A stretch of 64,000 bases of DNA, taken from NCBI GenBank assembly GCA_036435485.1, contig CM071597.1, positions 170,792,147 to 170,856,146 of the forward strand, given 5' to 3'. Positions 46,800 to 57,810 of this stretch are shown piece after piece (position 1 is the stretch's first letter; every line of letters starts with the position of its first letter). This DNA comes from Saposhnikovia divaricata (taxonomy: Eukaryota; Streptophyta; Magnoliopsida; Apiales; Apiaceae). The notes under the pieces were generated by a model. It searched no databases and was not told the DNA's origin. It saw only the letters and a list, made by a program, of their open reading frames with translations. Position numbers and translations under genes: made by a program.

Positions 46800-48973
46800 A
46801 GAAGCTCCAATATATAAGTTATTTTCTCAGGGTCGCCTAGCTCCAGAGGAATGGGAATTAAGTCCTCTGCTGGCTTTCCTCGGTGTTCATCATCACCACG
46901 GACATCCATGTCTTCGATCGGAAGTACCTGCCCCCCGATTCCATCAGCTCTTAACGCGGATACATAACAACTTCTTGCCATCTTCTGATCACCCTTATGT
47001 TCTCCAACACCATTCCTGGTTGGAAACTTAATCTTCATGTGATATGTGGAGGCCACAGCGTTGAATGCATGAAGTCCAGTCCTTCCTATGATCGCATTAT
47101 AAGTCGAGGATTCCTTGATCACAAGGAAATTCAGCATGTGAGTAGCCCCTTTAGGTTCTTGTCCAATTGTCATGGGTAACTGAATAGTCCCTTCAACCTT
47201 GGACTCAACTCTATTAAATCCGTAGATCGGCATGTTGGTCGGGGTCAATTGAGAATCGGTGTACCCCATCTTCAGAAACGCATCATGAAACAAGATATCA
47301 ACAGAAGCTCCATTATCTATCAAGACTCGTTTCACCTCCGAGTTTCCAATCACAGGAGTTATGACCAACGGGTCGTCATGGGGGAACTTTACCCCTTCGA
47401 GGTCTGAATCGTCAAACCCAATGGCTATTTCAGTCCTAGCACGTTTTGGGGCTTCTCCCACGATTTGCATCACTTCTCTGGTATACGCCTTTCGAGAGTT
47501 TCGGGTTGTACCGGCCGCTGTCGGGCCTCCCCAAATCATGTTAATAACTGGCCCTCGGGGCTGTGGGTTACGATCCCGACCTCGATCATCATCCCTTCTA
47601 TCATTGTCTCTTCTATCATAATCCCTCCTTTGAGTTCCACGATCATCACCCTTAGTGAATTTGTTCAGCTTTCCTTTTCGGATCAAGAATTCAATCTCAT
47701 CCTTCAACTGCCTACAATCATCTGTATCATGCCCCACATCGCGGTGGAATCTACAGTACTGATCCTTGTTTCTCTTTGCGGGATCACCCCTAAGTGGCTT
47801 CGGCCATCGAAAATCTTTGTCTTTCTCAATATCTAACAAGATCTGACTCCTAGGAGCATTCAGTCTTGCATAGTCGTTGAATCTTGGTCCCAAACTCTTC
47901 TTCGGTGGTGATTCAGAATCCTTGCTAGTCCGGGGATACTTGTCCCTAGCATCATACTCTTGTTCTTTCTTCCGTTTCTTAAAGTCATTGGAGCCCCTGC
48001 CATTGCCTCCTGCAGCTTCTTTTTTCATGCTATCCTCTGCCTTGATATACTTGTCGGCCCTTCGTTGGAGCTCGGCCATGTTCTCAGGAGGATGTTTTGC
48101 CAAAGACCTCTTGAAGAAAGGATCAGTGGTTCCGTGTTCCAAGGCTACCATGGCCACTTTATTCTCCAGATCTGTAATATTCAATGTCTCCTTGGTGAAT
48201 CGCTTGAGATAATCCCTTAGATTCTCGTTCTTCCCCTGCACCACATACATGAGGGATGCAGAACTTTTTTCATGAACTCTTCCACTAATGAATTGGCTAA
48301 CAATGGCATTCTTCAACTCCTTGAGAGAGCCAATCGAATTTGCAGGTAGCCTGCTATACCACCTTTGAGCCATACCCGACAGGGTTTGAGGGAACGCCCT
48401 ACACTTTAAGGCGTCAATAGCAGGTTGCAGCAGTAGTGCAGCTGTGAAAGTCCTGACATGAGTTTCAGGATCGCTTGTTCCATCATAGGCCTTGATCGTC
48501 GGCATCTTGAATTTCTTTGAGATACGAGCATTCATCACCTCCTCAGTGAACGGAGGTGTTGGATCATCAAGATCTAGCGGCATCAGATCCTTGGGGTTGT
48601 TTCTGGGGATTTCCGCCCTCGTTGCTCCTTCAGTTGAGGTATCGGCCCTTCTTCGTCTCCTAGACGACCTCTCCAGATCTATGACGGGAACCCTTCCTGA
48701 GATTGGAGGAGGTCGATGCAGACTTTGATTCTGCCTTGCTTGCCCTCTGGCGGCGTCATCTTTCAGCCTCTGGATCTCAGCCTCATGAGCCTTGATCCTT
48801 TCCTCAGTCATTTGTGGAGGTCCATCATGGATTCTTTGGGCCCTCCTTCGGGGCTCTCTACTAGCACGTCGCCTCCTTGGGGCTTCATCACGGTCATCAT
48901 CGTCATCCTCAGATGTCGAATCAGTAGTATAGGGGCCGGAGTAGTCCAGATACTCGCGATCTCGGATCTGCAA
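46796..48973 (-). pseudogene. Gypsy Gag-protease (main part)
   Basis: 725 residues. An acidic-to-basic N-terminal region is followed by the gag core (WYSRLPANSIGSLKELKNAI, about residues 205-230) and a Cys/His finger YCRFHRDVGHDTDDCRQL near residue 410. An Arg/Asp-rich linker leads to the aspartic protease with LIDNGASVDILFHDAF near residue 565 (Asn-Gly-Ala in place of the more usual Ser/Thr-Gly) and YNAIIGRTGLHAF. The true start lies upstream in another frame (48808-49320). Confidence 0.9.
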
Positions 48974-49320
48974 AGCATGACCACTCGGTCCAGGTTCTCG
49001 AACAGGGGGTAGTTGGGCAGCCCATACATTGGGTTGGTATTCACGGAGAGATCCGTAGTATGGATCTGTACCCCAGATGGAGGGTGATTAGGATCAACCA
49101 GGGGAGGGATCACCATCTTAAGAGAGTTGGTTCCCTGATCTGGATGGACAACTATAGGCAGCGTACTCCCAGCAGGGGGATTCATCCCTGGAGGCTGAGA
49201 AACTTGAGTTTGGTGGACCGTCCCTTGTTCAAACGTGGTTGTCCCAGAGGTAAGAGGCGGAGCGAAGCTGATTGGTAAAGCTTCGGTAGAGCTTGGTGCA
49301 GTTCTTCGTGTGCTAACCAT
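48808..49320 (-). pseudogene. Gypsy Gag N-terminus
   Basis: It starts MVSTRRTAPSSTEALPIS just after the primer-site region and runs through a Pro/Ser/Thr-rich stretch to YPLFENLDRVVM. The downstream Gag frame takes over near 48975, so one frameshift separates this from the main Gag part. Residues after about 118 are out of frame. Confidence 0.8.
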
Positions 49321-49356
49321 GGTTGATGTTTTCTTCCCACAGACGGCGCCAAATGT

Positions 49357-49975
49357 TGTGGAATAAAAACTAGGTTACGATTTGTAATTAATGCTAGGGT
49401 GGTTGAGCTTCGAGCTTTAATGGCTGTTTTCGTGTTACGAGACTGATCGGTCCTCACAGAGTACCTACGTATCTCGTTATTGAGAATCAAGCCAGGACGT
49501 AGTTCTAGGTGATGGTGCCCTCGAGGCTATAGAGGCGAGAGCTCACCTAGGACGCAGTGGCTTGCATGTCCTTATTCGAGGATTAAGCCAAAACGTAAGT
49601 GACGTATTGAGCTCTGCCCAAAAACGTTGTTCTGAGATGAGGGGTTAGACCCTTTATATAGGCTGAGAAGCCCTAGAATTATGGTAGGAGTCAGAGACTT
49701 GGTGGACAAGTCTTCCTTGAGGAAGGTTCTAGATCTCTTCCTTATAGGAATCAGTTTCCATGTTGAAATATGTATCTTGGAGGCTAAGTCAGGCAAGATT
49801 AATATCCTTGTTTGACTCTTATTTGCTGAGCTGTTTATTACCCTTAATATTAATTACGAAATTAATATTATAAATAGGGTTTGGGCCCATCTGGTGGGCC
49901 CCACGTTTGGACCATTCCGGGTCTAATTAATGCCACATTAAATGTGTCTTTAGGGCTTACTTTTAGCCCATATCA
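49357..49975 (-). repeat. 5' LTR of the gypsy element
   Basis: 619 bp, equal in length to its partner. The primer-site region abuts its internal end at about 49340-49356. Confidence 0.93.
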
Positions 49976-49980
49976 GATTT

Positions 49981-50265
49981 CTTCGATGATCGAACCGTAC
50001 GAAAGTTAAAGAACACTCATTTTAGTGTCGGAAAAAAATAATCGAAAAATAAAATGGTCGGGTGGTACGAGATTCTAACAAAAACGTAGTAAAAATGTTG
50101 CTTCCTGTAACGGGACACGATCCAGATTCACTGAATAATTTTTTTGAATGATTTCTTCGACAATCGAACCGTACGAAAGTTAAGGAACACTCATTTTAGT
50201 GTTGGGAAAAAATAATTGAAAAATAAAATGGTCGGGTTGGACGAGATTCTAACAAAAACGTAGTA
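49981..50265. repeat. Array continuation right of the gypsy element
   Basis: Two units spaced 174 bp (CGAACCGTACGAAAG at about 49991 and 50165) with GGTCGGGTGGTACGAG-like tails. GAATGATTTCTTCGA before the second unit matches the pre-insertion site of the gypsy element. Confidence 0.85.
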
Positions 50266-50339
50266 AAATATTAATCTTATATTATGATTAATACTCTTAT
50301 TCAATATATTAAGTAATAAACTTATTTCAACATCCTCTT

Positions 50340-50870
50340 GTATACTCTGAAATTCGTCCCATGCACTCTAGCTGCAGCTGGTTCCCTCCTTCGCCTATAA
50401 TTCATTTGCCCCAAATTTTCATTTCCCTCCTTCACCTCTCACCTACAAAGCCAAACACAAACAAAAATCTCGATTACATGCTCTATCTCAGCTCTCTCCC
50501 TCCTCTCTCGAGTACAGTGTGTCTCACACTCCATCTATCCCATTTAATGGATTCGAGGAAAAGGATTAGGGTTCATCTTCTTCAATTGATCAAAGGGACA
50601 CCTCACAAAGACTACTCACAGTGGTTTCGTGCTCAAGACGAGACTCTTCGTCTTTGTCAATAGATGGGTTAGTTGGTTTCACAACTTTCAATTCAATTAG
50701 GGTTTCAATTCAATTCAATAGATGGCTTAAAGTTTAAGGATTGAAGTGTTCAATTAGGGTCTCTATCATTTTCAGATTTAAGTGTTTATTTTCAGATTTA
50801 AGTGTTATCTTCTGTCATTTTCAGGAGACTCAAGATGTTGTGCAAGAAAGATTTACAGTGCGAATTTATA
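50340..50870 (+). other. Leader-like region with a 38-codon open frame
   Basis: Pyrimidine-rich sequence (50360-50550) resembles a plant 5' leader. An ATG at 50549 opens a frame, MDSRKRIRVHLLQLIKGTPH then KDYSQWFRAQDETLRLCQ, and stops at about 50663. I do not recognise it. It precedes the two hairpins and may be the first exon of a non-coding transcript or a captured fragment. Confidence 0.35.
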
Positions 50871-50880
50871 TATTCAGACT

Positions 50881-50981
50881 GATGGAACTGGGTTTTACAT
50901 TAGAACACTTGGCAAGAAAGATAAAACAAGTCTTCTTTCTTTCTTTCTTGCCAAGTCTTCTGATATTAAACCAGTTCCATC
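50881..50981 (+). other. Long foldback hairpin 1 (MIR-like or inverted duplication)
   Basis: The left arm (50881-50921, GATGGAACTGGGTTTTACAT...) pairs with the right arm (50942-50981, ...ATTAAACCAGTTCCATC) over about 39 bp with few mismatches and a ~20-nt loop. An AAGATGTTGTG motif flanks both sides. Size and imperfect pairing suit a young microRNA-type or siRNA hairpin; function is not shown. Confidence 0.7.
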
Positions 50982-51570
50982 TGTGCAAGAAAGATGTTGT
51001 GCTGATTTTCAGGAGCAGACTCTAGGATGGTCTTAAAAAGCTAAACTGGATATGCGCGTGTGTGTTCTGCTATTAGGTGCTTACTAAAACCTTTATTGTT
51101 TTGATGTTTTGTGGAAAATAATTGAGGTTTCTTTTGATGGAGTGATTTGTATATGTTATGTCTCTTTGATGTTTGAAATACAGCTAGCCCTTCTTATTGT
51201 TATCCTAGATTTGTATGTGTTATTGTTTTGATGTTTATGTGTATTTATGTTTGTTACAATTTTGGTTATATTGATGGGAAACCAAGCTACACTAAAAACT
51301 ATGTCTTGCCCGAGTATGAATTTGAGTTTTTATTATCCAAAAAGATATAGATTATTCTTCTTTTTTTGAGGTCCTATCTTTTGAATAAGTAATTGAGGTC
51401 TTTGTGTTTTAAACTCTGGCCTTTTTTTGTTTTCTAGTGGGAGAGTCGCCATGTGTTTATATGTATTTACTCTCTTTATTTCTCTACTTTCAATTCAATT
51501 AGGGTCTCTGCAAATTTAATATTGTTCATTTTATTTTCAACCTTGTTTGTAATGAAGATGGAACTGATTC

Positions 51571-51653
51571 GGACTGATGGAACTGGTTTTATGTTAGAAC
51601 ACTTAAAAAGAAAGTGTCCAAGTCTTCTGATATAAAACCAATTCCATCAGTCC
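51571..51653 (+). other. Long foldback hairpin 2, related to hairpin 1
   Basis: Arms at 51571-51604 and 51620-51653 pair at about 30 of 34 positions with a 15-nt loop. Arm sequences (GGACTGATGGAACTGGTTTT) are close to those of hairpin 1, and the right flank again has CAAGAAAGATGTTGTGCT. The two hairpins are a duplicated unit about 690 bp apart. Confidence 0.7.
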
Positions 51654-51959
51654 AAGAAAGATGTTGTGCTAATGGGGGTTGATGATTGATATGGGTTTAA
51701 CCAATATTTTGTTTATATTCGATTATGATTATGTTGATTGTTGCTATGTTTGGTGTTATGATTGTGTTAACCTTACTAAATTGGGTTCAATTCTAGTTTT
51801 TATGATAATCTTCTAGTAGTTTCTAAGCTTGGGTTCAATACGTGTTGTTTTTATGTGAATTTTCGGTCGAGTTTTGTTAAGGATCTAGTTGTGTACTCCA
51901 TTACAATTAAGTTCCTTGCACAATGTTTTGGCTGCTGTATTTCTAGCTGTAAGAATCCG

Positions 51960-53830
51960 ATATTTTTATATTATTAAATACTAAATATAAATTAATTTTT
52001 TTAAAAAAAAGAAAAAAGGGAAGAGACGTTACAAAAAAAATAAGGGGATGAGTTAAACTTACGTTATTTTGTTCAGAGGGGAAGAAGGAAAAGTGGGAGG
52101 AGAAAGAGAAGGAGGAAGAGAAAGAGATGGGTAATACAATCTAATTGGGAGAAGGATTTTGGATTTTTAAGGTAAAAACCCTCAAATCCCTTGTGTATAC
52201 ACTATCATATTTGATTTAGAATTTAGAACTTATGGGTTTTATGCTATATATACATGTATTAGGTTTTAGAGTGATTGGGAATCTAAAATTATTGAACATC
52301 TTTCATAAGTTTTAAGGTACGGATATCATCTTTATGCTTTCTATTTCATTACGATTGTAAAGAATTGCCGTATTTGCTCTTTTACATGTGCTGAGTTCTT
52401 GTAAAATCTGAATAAAATTCGATTTTTATCGTATGATGGTGATTTTACTGTCCCTGGAAAGGTATTTGAATTATCTACAAGTTTGGTTCTTTAGCTTTTC
52501 TGAGATTTTGCACGTAATTATATGTATTTTGCGATTTTAGTGACCTGCCAGGGCATTTTCTGTACTGATACTCTTACTTTGAAAATTCGTATTAAATTGA
52601 AATTTTGTACATAATTTATGAGTAATATATCTACAGAAAGGTATTTCCGTATTCTACGTTTCTTGTTTACACTCCGCTGCCAAATTCTATGTTTCTGTTG
52701 TCGTAAATAGCATAATACTAAATAAGTCAGGGGCTGATTCTGTTTTGCTGTTCACAAATATCTACTTTCAGAGTTCGTTATTCGTCCATTTTTAACGAGC
52801 CTTACCATTCTGGAAAGGTCTTGGAATTTCCTATGATTTTCATGTTTTGTACTTTTTGATTTGAAGTTATCTTCATAGTGTAATTTGCCATTTTTCAGAA
52901 CTGATCAGGTTGTGATTTCACTATTCTTTGTCTATTTTGTAATATAATTGGGTTTGTGATATTTGAGGACTATGTTTTTGGATATATTTTGATATAAATG
53001 TGATTTGGGAGTTCGTAATACATCTGTCGCGAGGGGATATCTCGTGTTTGGCACTTCCTATGCGGTGTATAAATAGCATAGGCGTGTCGCCAGAGTAGTG
53101 GGACACGTATAGTCATGAATAGTCAGTTTGTGTGTTTTTGGCCATTCTAGGAGCATGTGCTTATTGCCTTGTGAGCCCTGTCTGAATCTGGGTAGCATTT
53201 GCTTTATTCTATGCAAGCCCTGTCTGTGTAAGATCGTCTCCCATGTTAGTAAATATGTTTTGAGTATTGTTTGTAAGTGTAAGAATATGTGTAAAGTACG
53301 TTTATTTTGGATTAGAAAGCATGTATGTCTATATTGTGGTTTTAAGATTTTATGGAACTCTTGGTTTTGTCCAATTTTGTCTTTATTTCTTGTTTAAATA
53401 TTTTGTTTATGTTATTATTGTCATTACGTCTAACTCTTATTCACCTTGTCATGATTTGTTATCCGTATATGGGCTTTCGCTCACTGCCGATTTTTGTTTC
53501 TTTATTTTTTCTGCCGGCAGGTAACCTTAATTAGGTGGGCTATCTTATGGGATGAGCGCGAGTGCGGATTTAGAAAAACTCATTTATTTTCTTGCATTTT
53601 ATTAGAATTCTAGAATTTTATTCGAACTTTAGAAAGTGTGGTATTGAATTTCGAGTTGGACAATATAAGTGTAAGTTTATTTTATGGATTGTAAGTTGGA
53701 GATTGAGATGGTTTGGATTGGTTAAATCATTGTAGAATTTTTAATTTAGTGGACTTGAAATATTTATTATCTTGAGATAATTATTGGGATGTTAAACTAG
53801 CATTCTCAATTTCCAGGACAAGGTAGTAAA
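51960..53830 (+). other. LTR-like or long non-coding stretch
   Basis: No coding region is convincing. GGGCTTTCGCTCACTGCCGA near 53470 and GCCGGCAGGTAACC near 53512 resemble the 3' half of plant gypsy LTRs as I recall them, and a purine-rich block lies at 52075-52135. No matching second copy is in the window. Confidence 0.35.
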
Positions 53831-53959
53831 AAAAATGAACTTCATTGGTAGTTATGATATGTGTGTATGTTTTGCAACCTCTTCATTACTATTGTTTACT
53901 TTGTTGAATGCTGATTTGGATGTTAACTTTGAATTGTCTCTGAAATTTCTCCTTGGCAA

Positions 53960-54041
53960 CATGGTCGTCGTGTCAAGAAATTTTCGAGGCATGGGATCTC
54001 TAGAAGCAATGACTAAAGGAAGTGATACTCGATACATTGGA
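53960..54041 (+). pseudogene. Captured scrap of an IMP dehydrogenase gene
   Basis: The sequence reads HGRRVKKF and, after a 1-base insertion, RGMGSLEAMTKGSDTRYIG. This matches the flap region of IMP dehydrogenase (KxYRGMGSLxAMxKGSxxRY), which sits just after the catalytic loop. Only about 27 codons are recognisable and the frame is broken. IMP dehydrogenase makes XMP in guanine nucleotide synthesis; this piece cannot do so. It lies between the LTR-like stretch and CACTA subterminal repeats, so capture by a CACTA element is likely. Confidence 0.75.
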
Positions 54042-54274
54042 AAACCCCTAAAACATGCCAATCGGCTATCTCTTGTAATTTAATTTGTGTTCTTTGAATT
54101 TGTAACTATGATTCTTGATAGTTGGTTTGTTTCCGTTAAGTTTCTTCATGTTTGGTTTGTTGGCTAAATGGCTTTTGTTAAATTGGTTTGGTTTGTTGGC
54201 TGCATGATGCCAGTTATATGGCAAGTTGTTAGCTAGGTTAGTTGGAATTTTTATTTATTTTTTGTATTGTAAAT

Positions 54275-54560
54275 TAGACAACAGTTTTGACAGTAAAATG
54301 CTTGTATGGAAAATAAAAATACAATACAGGAAAAACAGTTGTATGTTAGCTTAGGGTCAGACAACACTATGGTAAAATTGTTGTTTGCCCTAACTTAGAC
54401 AACAGAATTAAAAAACACTTGTCTCCTTACAACAACGGTTTGATGCACTATTGTCTTAGGCTTATTCACACAATATTGCTGAAAATAGTTGTCCATTGGT
54501 CAGGTTTGCGCAACAGCACTTTCAAAATACCGTAGTCTGAATCAATTTACTAGACAATGG
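54275..54560. repeat. CACTA subterminal repeats without a visible terminus
   Basis: AGACAACAG, ACAACACTATGG, CAACAACGGTTTG and ATTGTCTTAGG motifs resemble those of elements Z and V. No CACTA or TAGTG terminus is seen beside them. They lie directly upstream of the En/Spm gene at 54665, as the right-end repeats of Z do for its gene. Confidence 0.65.
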
Positions 54561-54664
54561 TTTTTAAACCTCTCTCTCCCAAATTATTCTCTCTCTCTCT
54601 CTCTCTCTGTCTCTCTTTTTCGGTCTCTCTCTCCCCTCTCTGTCTCACTATATTTATCTCCCTT

Positions 54665-55190
54665 ATGGCTTCTTCGAAGAAGGCAAAATCCGATCCCCAT
54701 GTAACTGCAAACCTTTTGAAGGCACTGAAAAGAACAAGGCGACTATGTCACAACCCGTGAAGAAAAAGGGGGTTCAAAAAGAAAAAGGGCGAATAGATAA
54801 GGGGTTTGTTGAAGAAAAAGGGGCCCCTGAATCGCCTGAATCAGGGAAGAAGAAGGCTATTTCTAAGAACCTAAAAGGTAAATTAGCTAAGAAGAAGAAA
54901 AAAGAGGAAGCACCAGTGGCAAGCAGACAAGAAGGGCTTAGGCTTTTAAAACGAGGACCAGTTACCATGCATAGGATTGTTAAGCGAAAGATGTTGGGGA
55001 TTATGCTCACAGTGCTTTTTACTACAAAGGGTGAACCATACGGTCCAGCAGCCTCTGAAATGGCATCTTATATTGGGGTTCTTGCCCGAACTAAAGCCCC
55101 CATATGGTATGATAATTGGAAACGCGTCCCGAAGGAAAGGAAGAATAAAATTTGGGATTGTGTACATGTAAAACAAATTGCATTCCATAA
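54665..55190 (+). pseudogene. En/Spm TNPA-like gene, N-terminal exons
   Basis: The ATG at 54665 gives MASSKKAKSDPH, but the conserved part lies in another frame from 54745: a Lys-rich region, then KRGPVTMHRIVKRK, KGEPYGPAASEMASYIGVLA and PIWYDNWKRVPKERKNKIWD. This is the N-terminal block of the plant Ptta/En/Spm (Transposase_24) proteins. A donor-like site follows at about 55165. A (CT)n leader lies at 54590-54660. Confidence 0.8.
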
Positions 55191-55204
55191 CTAATTATTT
55201 TTTT

Positions 55205-55375
55205 AAATTTTGTAAAATTATGACTTAATTTGGGGGGTTTTAAACTGTTAGGTGAATTGGGGGGTTTTGGAACTAAAAATGATTTTTTTTTATTTTTGTA
55301 AATTTATGACTTAATTTGGGGGTTTTTAAACTGTTAGGTGAATTAGGGGTTTTTGGTACTGAAAATGATGGGGAG
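55205..55375. repeat. Two-copy tandem repeat in an intron
   Basis: An ~85-bp unit with TTATGACTTAATTTGGGGGG and AAACTGTTAGGTGAATT occurs twice, inside the first intron of the TNPA-like gene. Confidence 0.75.
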
Positions 55376-55689
55376 GGGTTTGTAATGAGTTAGGAGGTCA
55401 TTTCGCGGCAAGACTCCGTTGTTTCGGGTCTGCATGTGGCCTTAATCGTTGTTTCGGGTCTGCATGTGGTCTGATTGAGTTTAAATGTATGTTATGGTGC
55501 TATGTTGCTGTATCACTGAGGTGTTGGTGTTTAAAAAGGGTCAATTGGTAATGTATGATATATGTCTGTGTATTGTACTCTGTTTTTGTTAGCCGGAGTC
55601 TTGGTTTGTTGGCGGATTCTTGATTTTTTTTCATATTTTTAAAATTAAGTTAAGAGATGTGTGCTAATCAAAATGATTATATATGTAGA

Positions 55690-57352
55690 TGGCATACGTG
55701 CTAATCGAGATGTGTGCTCGAAATGGAGGGAGTTCAAGAGTAAATTAACAACAGCTTATATCCTTCCGCATAAAAATCTGCGTGAGCTGTTAGAGTTTCC
55801 TCCGGCTGATTACTCGTTCATCGAGAAGGCACATTGGGACATTTTCGTTGCTGACCGTCTATCTGATGATTTTGATTTGAGTTTTTGAACTTATTTTTTT
55901 ACTAAATTCTGAGATAGCAAAAGTAATTAGTAGTACAACATTGTTTCTAATATTTTTTGTTTGTTCTTCAAGGGCATCCACAACACACAGCAAAAAAGGA
56001 GGAAAATGAGTGAATATGATCACTACATGTCTCGAAAGGGTTATTCCAACCTAGAGCATGAAATGGTTAGTAATCGTGACTCATATTAGACACAAAATGT
56101 ATAATAAATATGTTTATTTGTAAAATATCTTTCATGATTAATGTGTTTTAATGACATTGTATGATTTTTCAAACATGTTTACACATACAGTCTCAAGGTG
56201 ATCCTTAAATGGAGATAGATAGATCAGATTTGTGGGTCCTTGCATGCAAGGATAAAGATGGGAACTTTAAATCTGAGAAAATTAAAGAAATTGCTGATGA
56301 TATTGTAAGTTGTTCATTTATGTAACTTTAACTTTATCATACCATTTATTTTCTAAATAATACTCTTTATCTCTTTAATTTGTTTCTTAACTACTTCCAT
56401 TTGCTATCAATATTTTAGATGAAAATGAAAGAAAGAGTTAAACAAGGGGAAGTGACGGTAGAAGGCTCCGATGATGTCTTGACCAAGGTGCTTAGTAAAC
56501 CTGAGCATGGAGGACGGGTACGTGGGTAAGGGGCTTATGTCACGCAGTCTACATACTTTAAACTTCCCAGACAGAGGAAGAAAGGCAAGTCAATAGAGGA
56601 CAGAATCCAAGAAGGTATTCATAAATTTATGAAAGAAGAGACTGAAAAGATAATTCGGGAGCGAGATTCCTTTTGGGCCGATGAGATGGAAAAGCTGAAA
56701 GCAGCTTGTTTGGGAAAGACTACTGAGTCTGATTCGAGTCCAAATATTGGATCACAACAAGGGAGTTGTTCCAAGGGCGCACATGCTATGATGAAGGAGT
56801 TGGAGTTGCAAGATTGGATCTTGTTAAAGATGACATGTTTGTTGGAGAGGAAAAACAGATTCAGGAGAAGACTGAGTTGGATAAAAAGAATGAGGAGAAG
56901 ACTAAGTTGGAGAAAAAGAACGAGGAGAAGACTGGTGCGAAAAAAATAATGAGAAAAATATTGAGTTGGAAAAATTTAATGAGGGGGAAATGGAGTTTGT
57001 ACAAGTCGAACATGATCAAGTAGCTGGTAAGGTGGGCATGAAACCTGAATTGGCTGTTATGGAGTACGAATTGGCAATCGACTCTCCTTTAAATATTGTT
57101 GCTTATACAACAGTGGATACAAAGGCTGATGTCATTTATGGGAAAGCTATAGAAGAACAGAATGCACGAGTGTCTATAACTCGTGCAATTCAAGGATCTG
57201 CAAAGATTCCTTTCCCAATCAAGGGTGAAATCGAGACCGTTGAACAAGCTGTTGGAACTTATATTTCATGGCCAAGAGACCTTATAATTGAATTGAAGAC
57301 AACCACTGTAGTGAATGGAAGTACAAAGGTAAAATTTTGTGTAATCTCTTGA
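55690..57352 (+). pseudogene. En/Spm TNPA-like gene, middle exons
   Basis: Blocks in order: SKWREFKSKLTTAYILPHKN and YSFIEKAHWDIFVADRLSDD (55715-55885); YDHYMSRKGYSNLEHEM (56010-56065); a charged exon near 56200-56305; GSDDVLTKVLSKPEHGGRVRG then YVTQSTYFKLPRQRKK (56460-56590); a coiled-coil-like Lys/Glu region (56620-57000); and the AVGTYISWPRDLIIE domain (57020-57330). Stops after SQGDP and RVRG, and a frame change near 56800, mark decay. It is the counterpart of the minus-strand gene of element W. Confidence 0.78.
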
Positions 57353-57810
57353 ATCATTAAAAAATATTTCTTGCATTAGGTGAATAAAGTACAAAGTTAA
57401 TGCAAATTAGCTTGTTTTTCACCGGTATATATTAATAATGTCACAATCTGTTATTTAATAATAAAAGGTATATGTTTTTGGACTTTTAATCTCATTTATT
57501 GATATTCTTCTATATATAAGTGTTTTCAATTTTGTTTAAGATGTTTAATTAGAACAATGGGTAAAGTTCTGTTTCATATAAGTAAGATTTTATTCTAATT
57601 TGTTAATTCTATAGAGTTAAAGCGGGAAAGAACAATTAAAAATTACTACATATGTGCTAAATAAAACTGAATATATTATAATTTTTTTGAAATTTGTATT
57701 GTTTTTTTAATGTGAATAATAAAAGTATTAATTTATATTTTTGATAATTTAACAGATCTACATTTTTTAACACTTGACATTCTCAATTTTCTTTTTATAA
57801 TCCACTGCAG

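Larger units (their letters stand above)
40858..49975 (-). mobile_element. Ty3/gypsy retrotransposon (Tat-like) without integrase
   Basis: Two 619-bp LTRs (40858-41476, 49357-49975; TG...CA) differ at about eleven positions. GATTT lies after the right LTR, and GATTT plus extra T residues lies before the left one. The primer-site region on the minus strand reads TTTGGCGCCGTCTGTGGG, of the type used by Tat/Athila elements; the polypurine tract is TTGGGGGGCAAA beside the 3' LTR. gag, protease, RT and two RNase H regions are found, but 3.4 kb between pol and the 3' LTR holds tandem repeats and no integrase. It lies inside the satellite-like array. Confidence 0.93.

Noticed and set aside
44864..49278. 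Numerous plus-strand frames of 60-123 residues
   Set aside because: All lie opposite the gypsy gag and pol frames and are shadows of that coding sequence.
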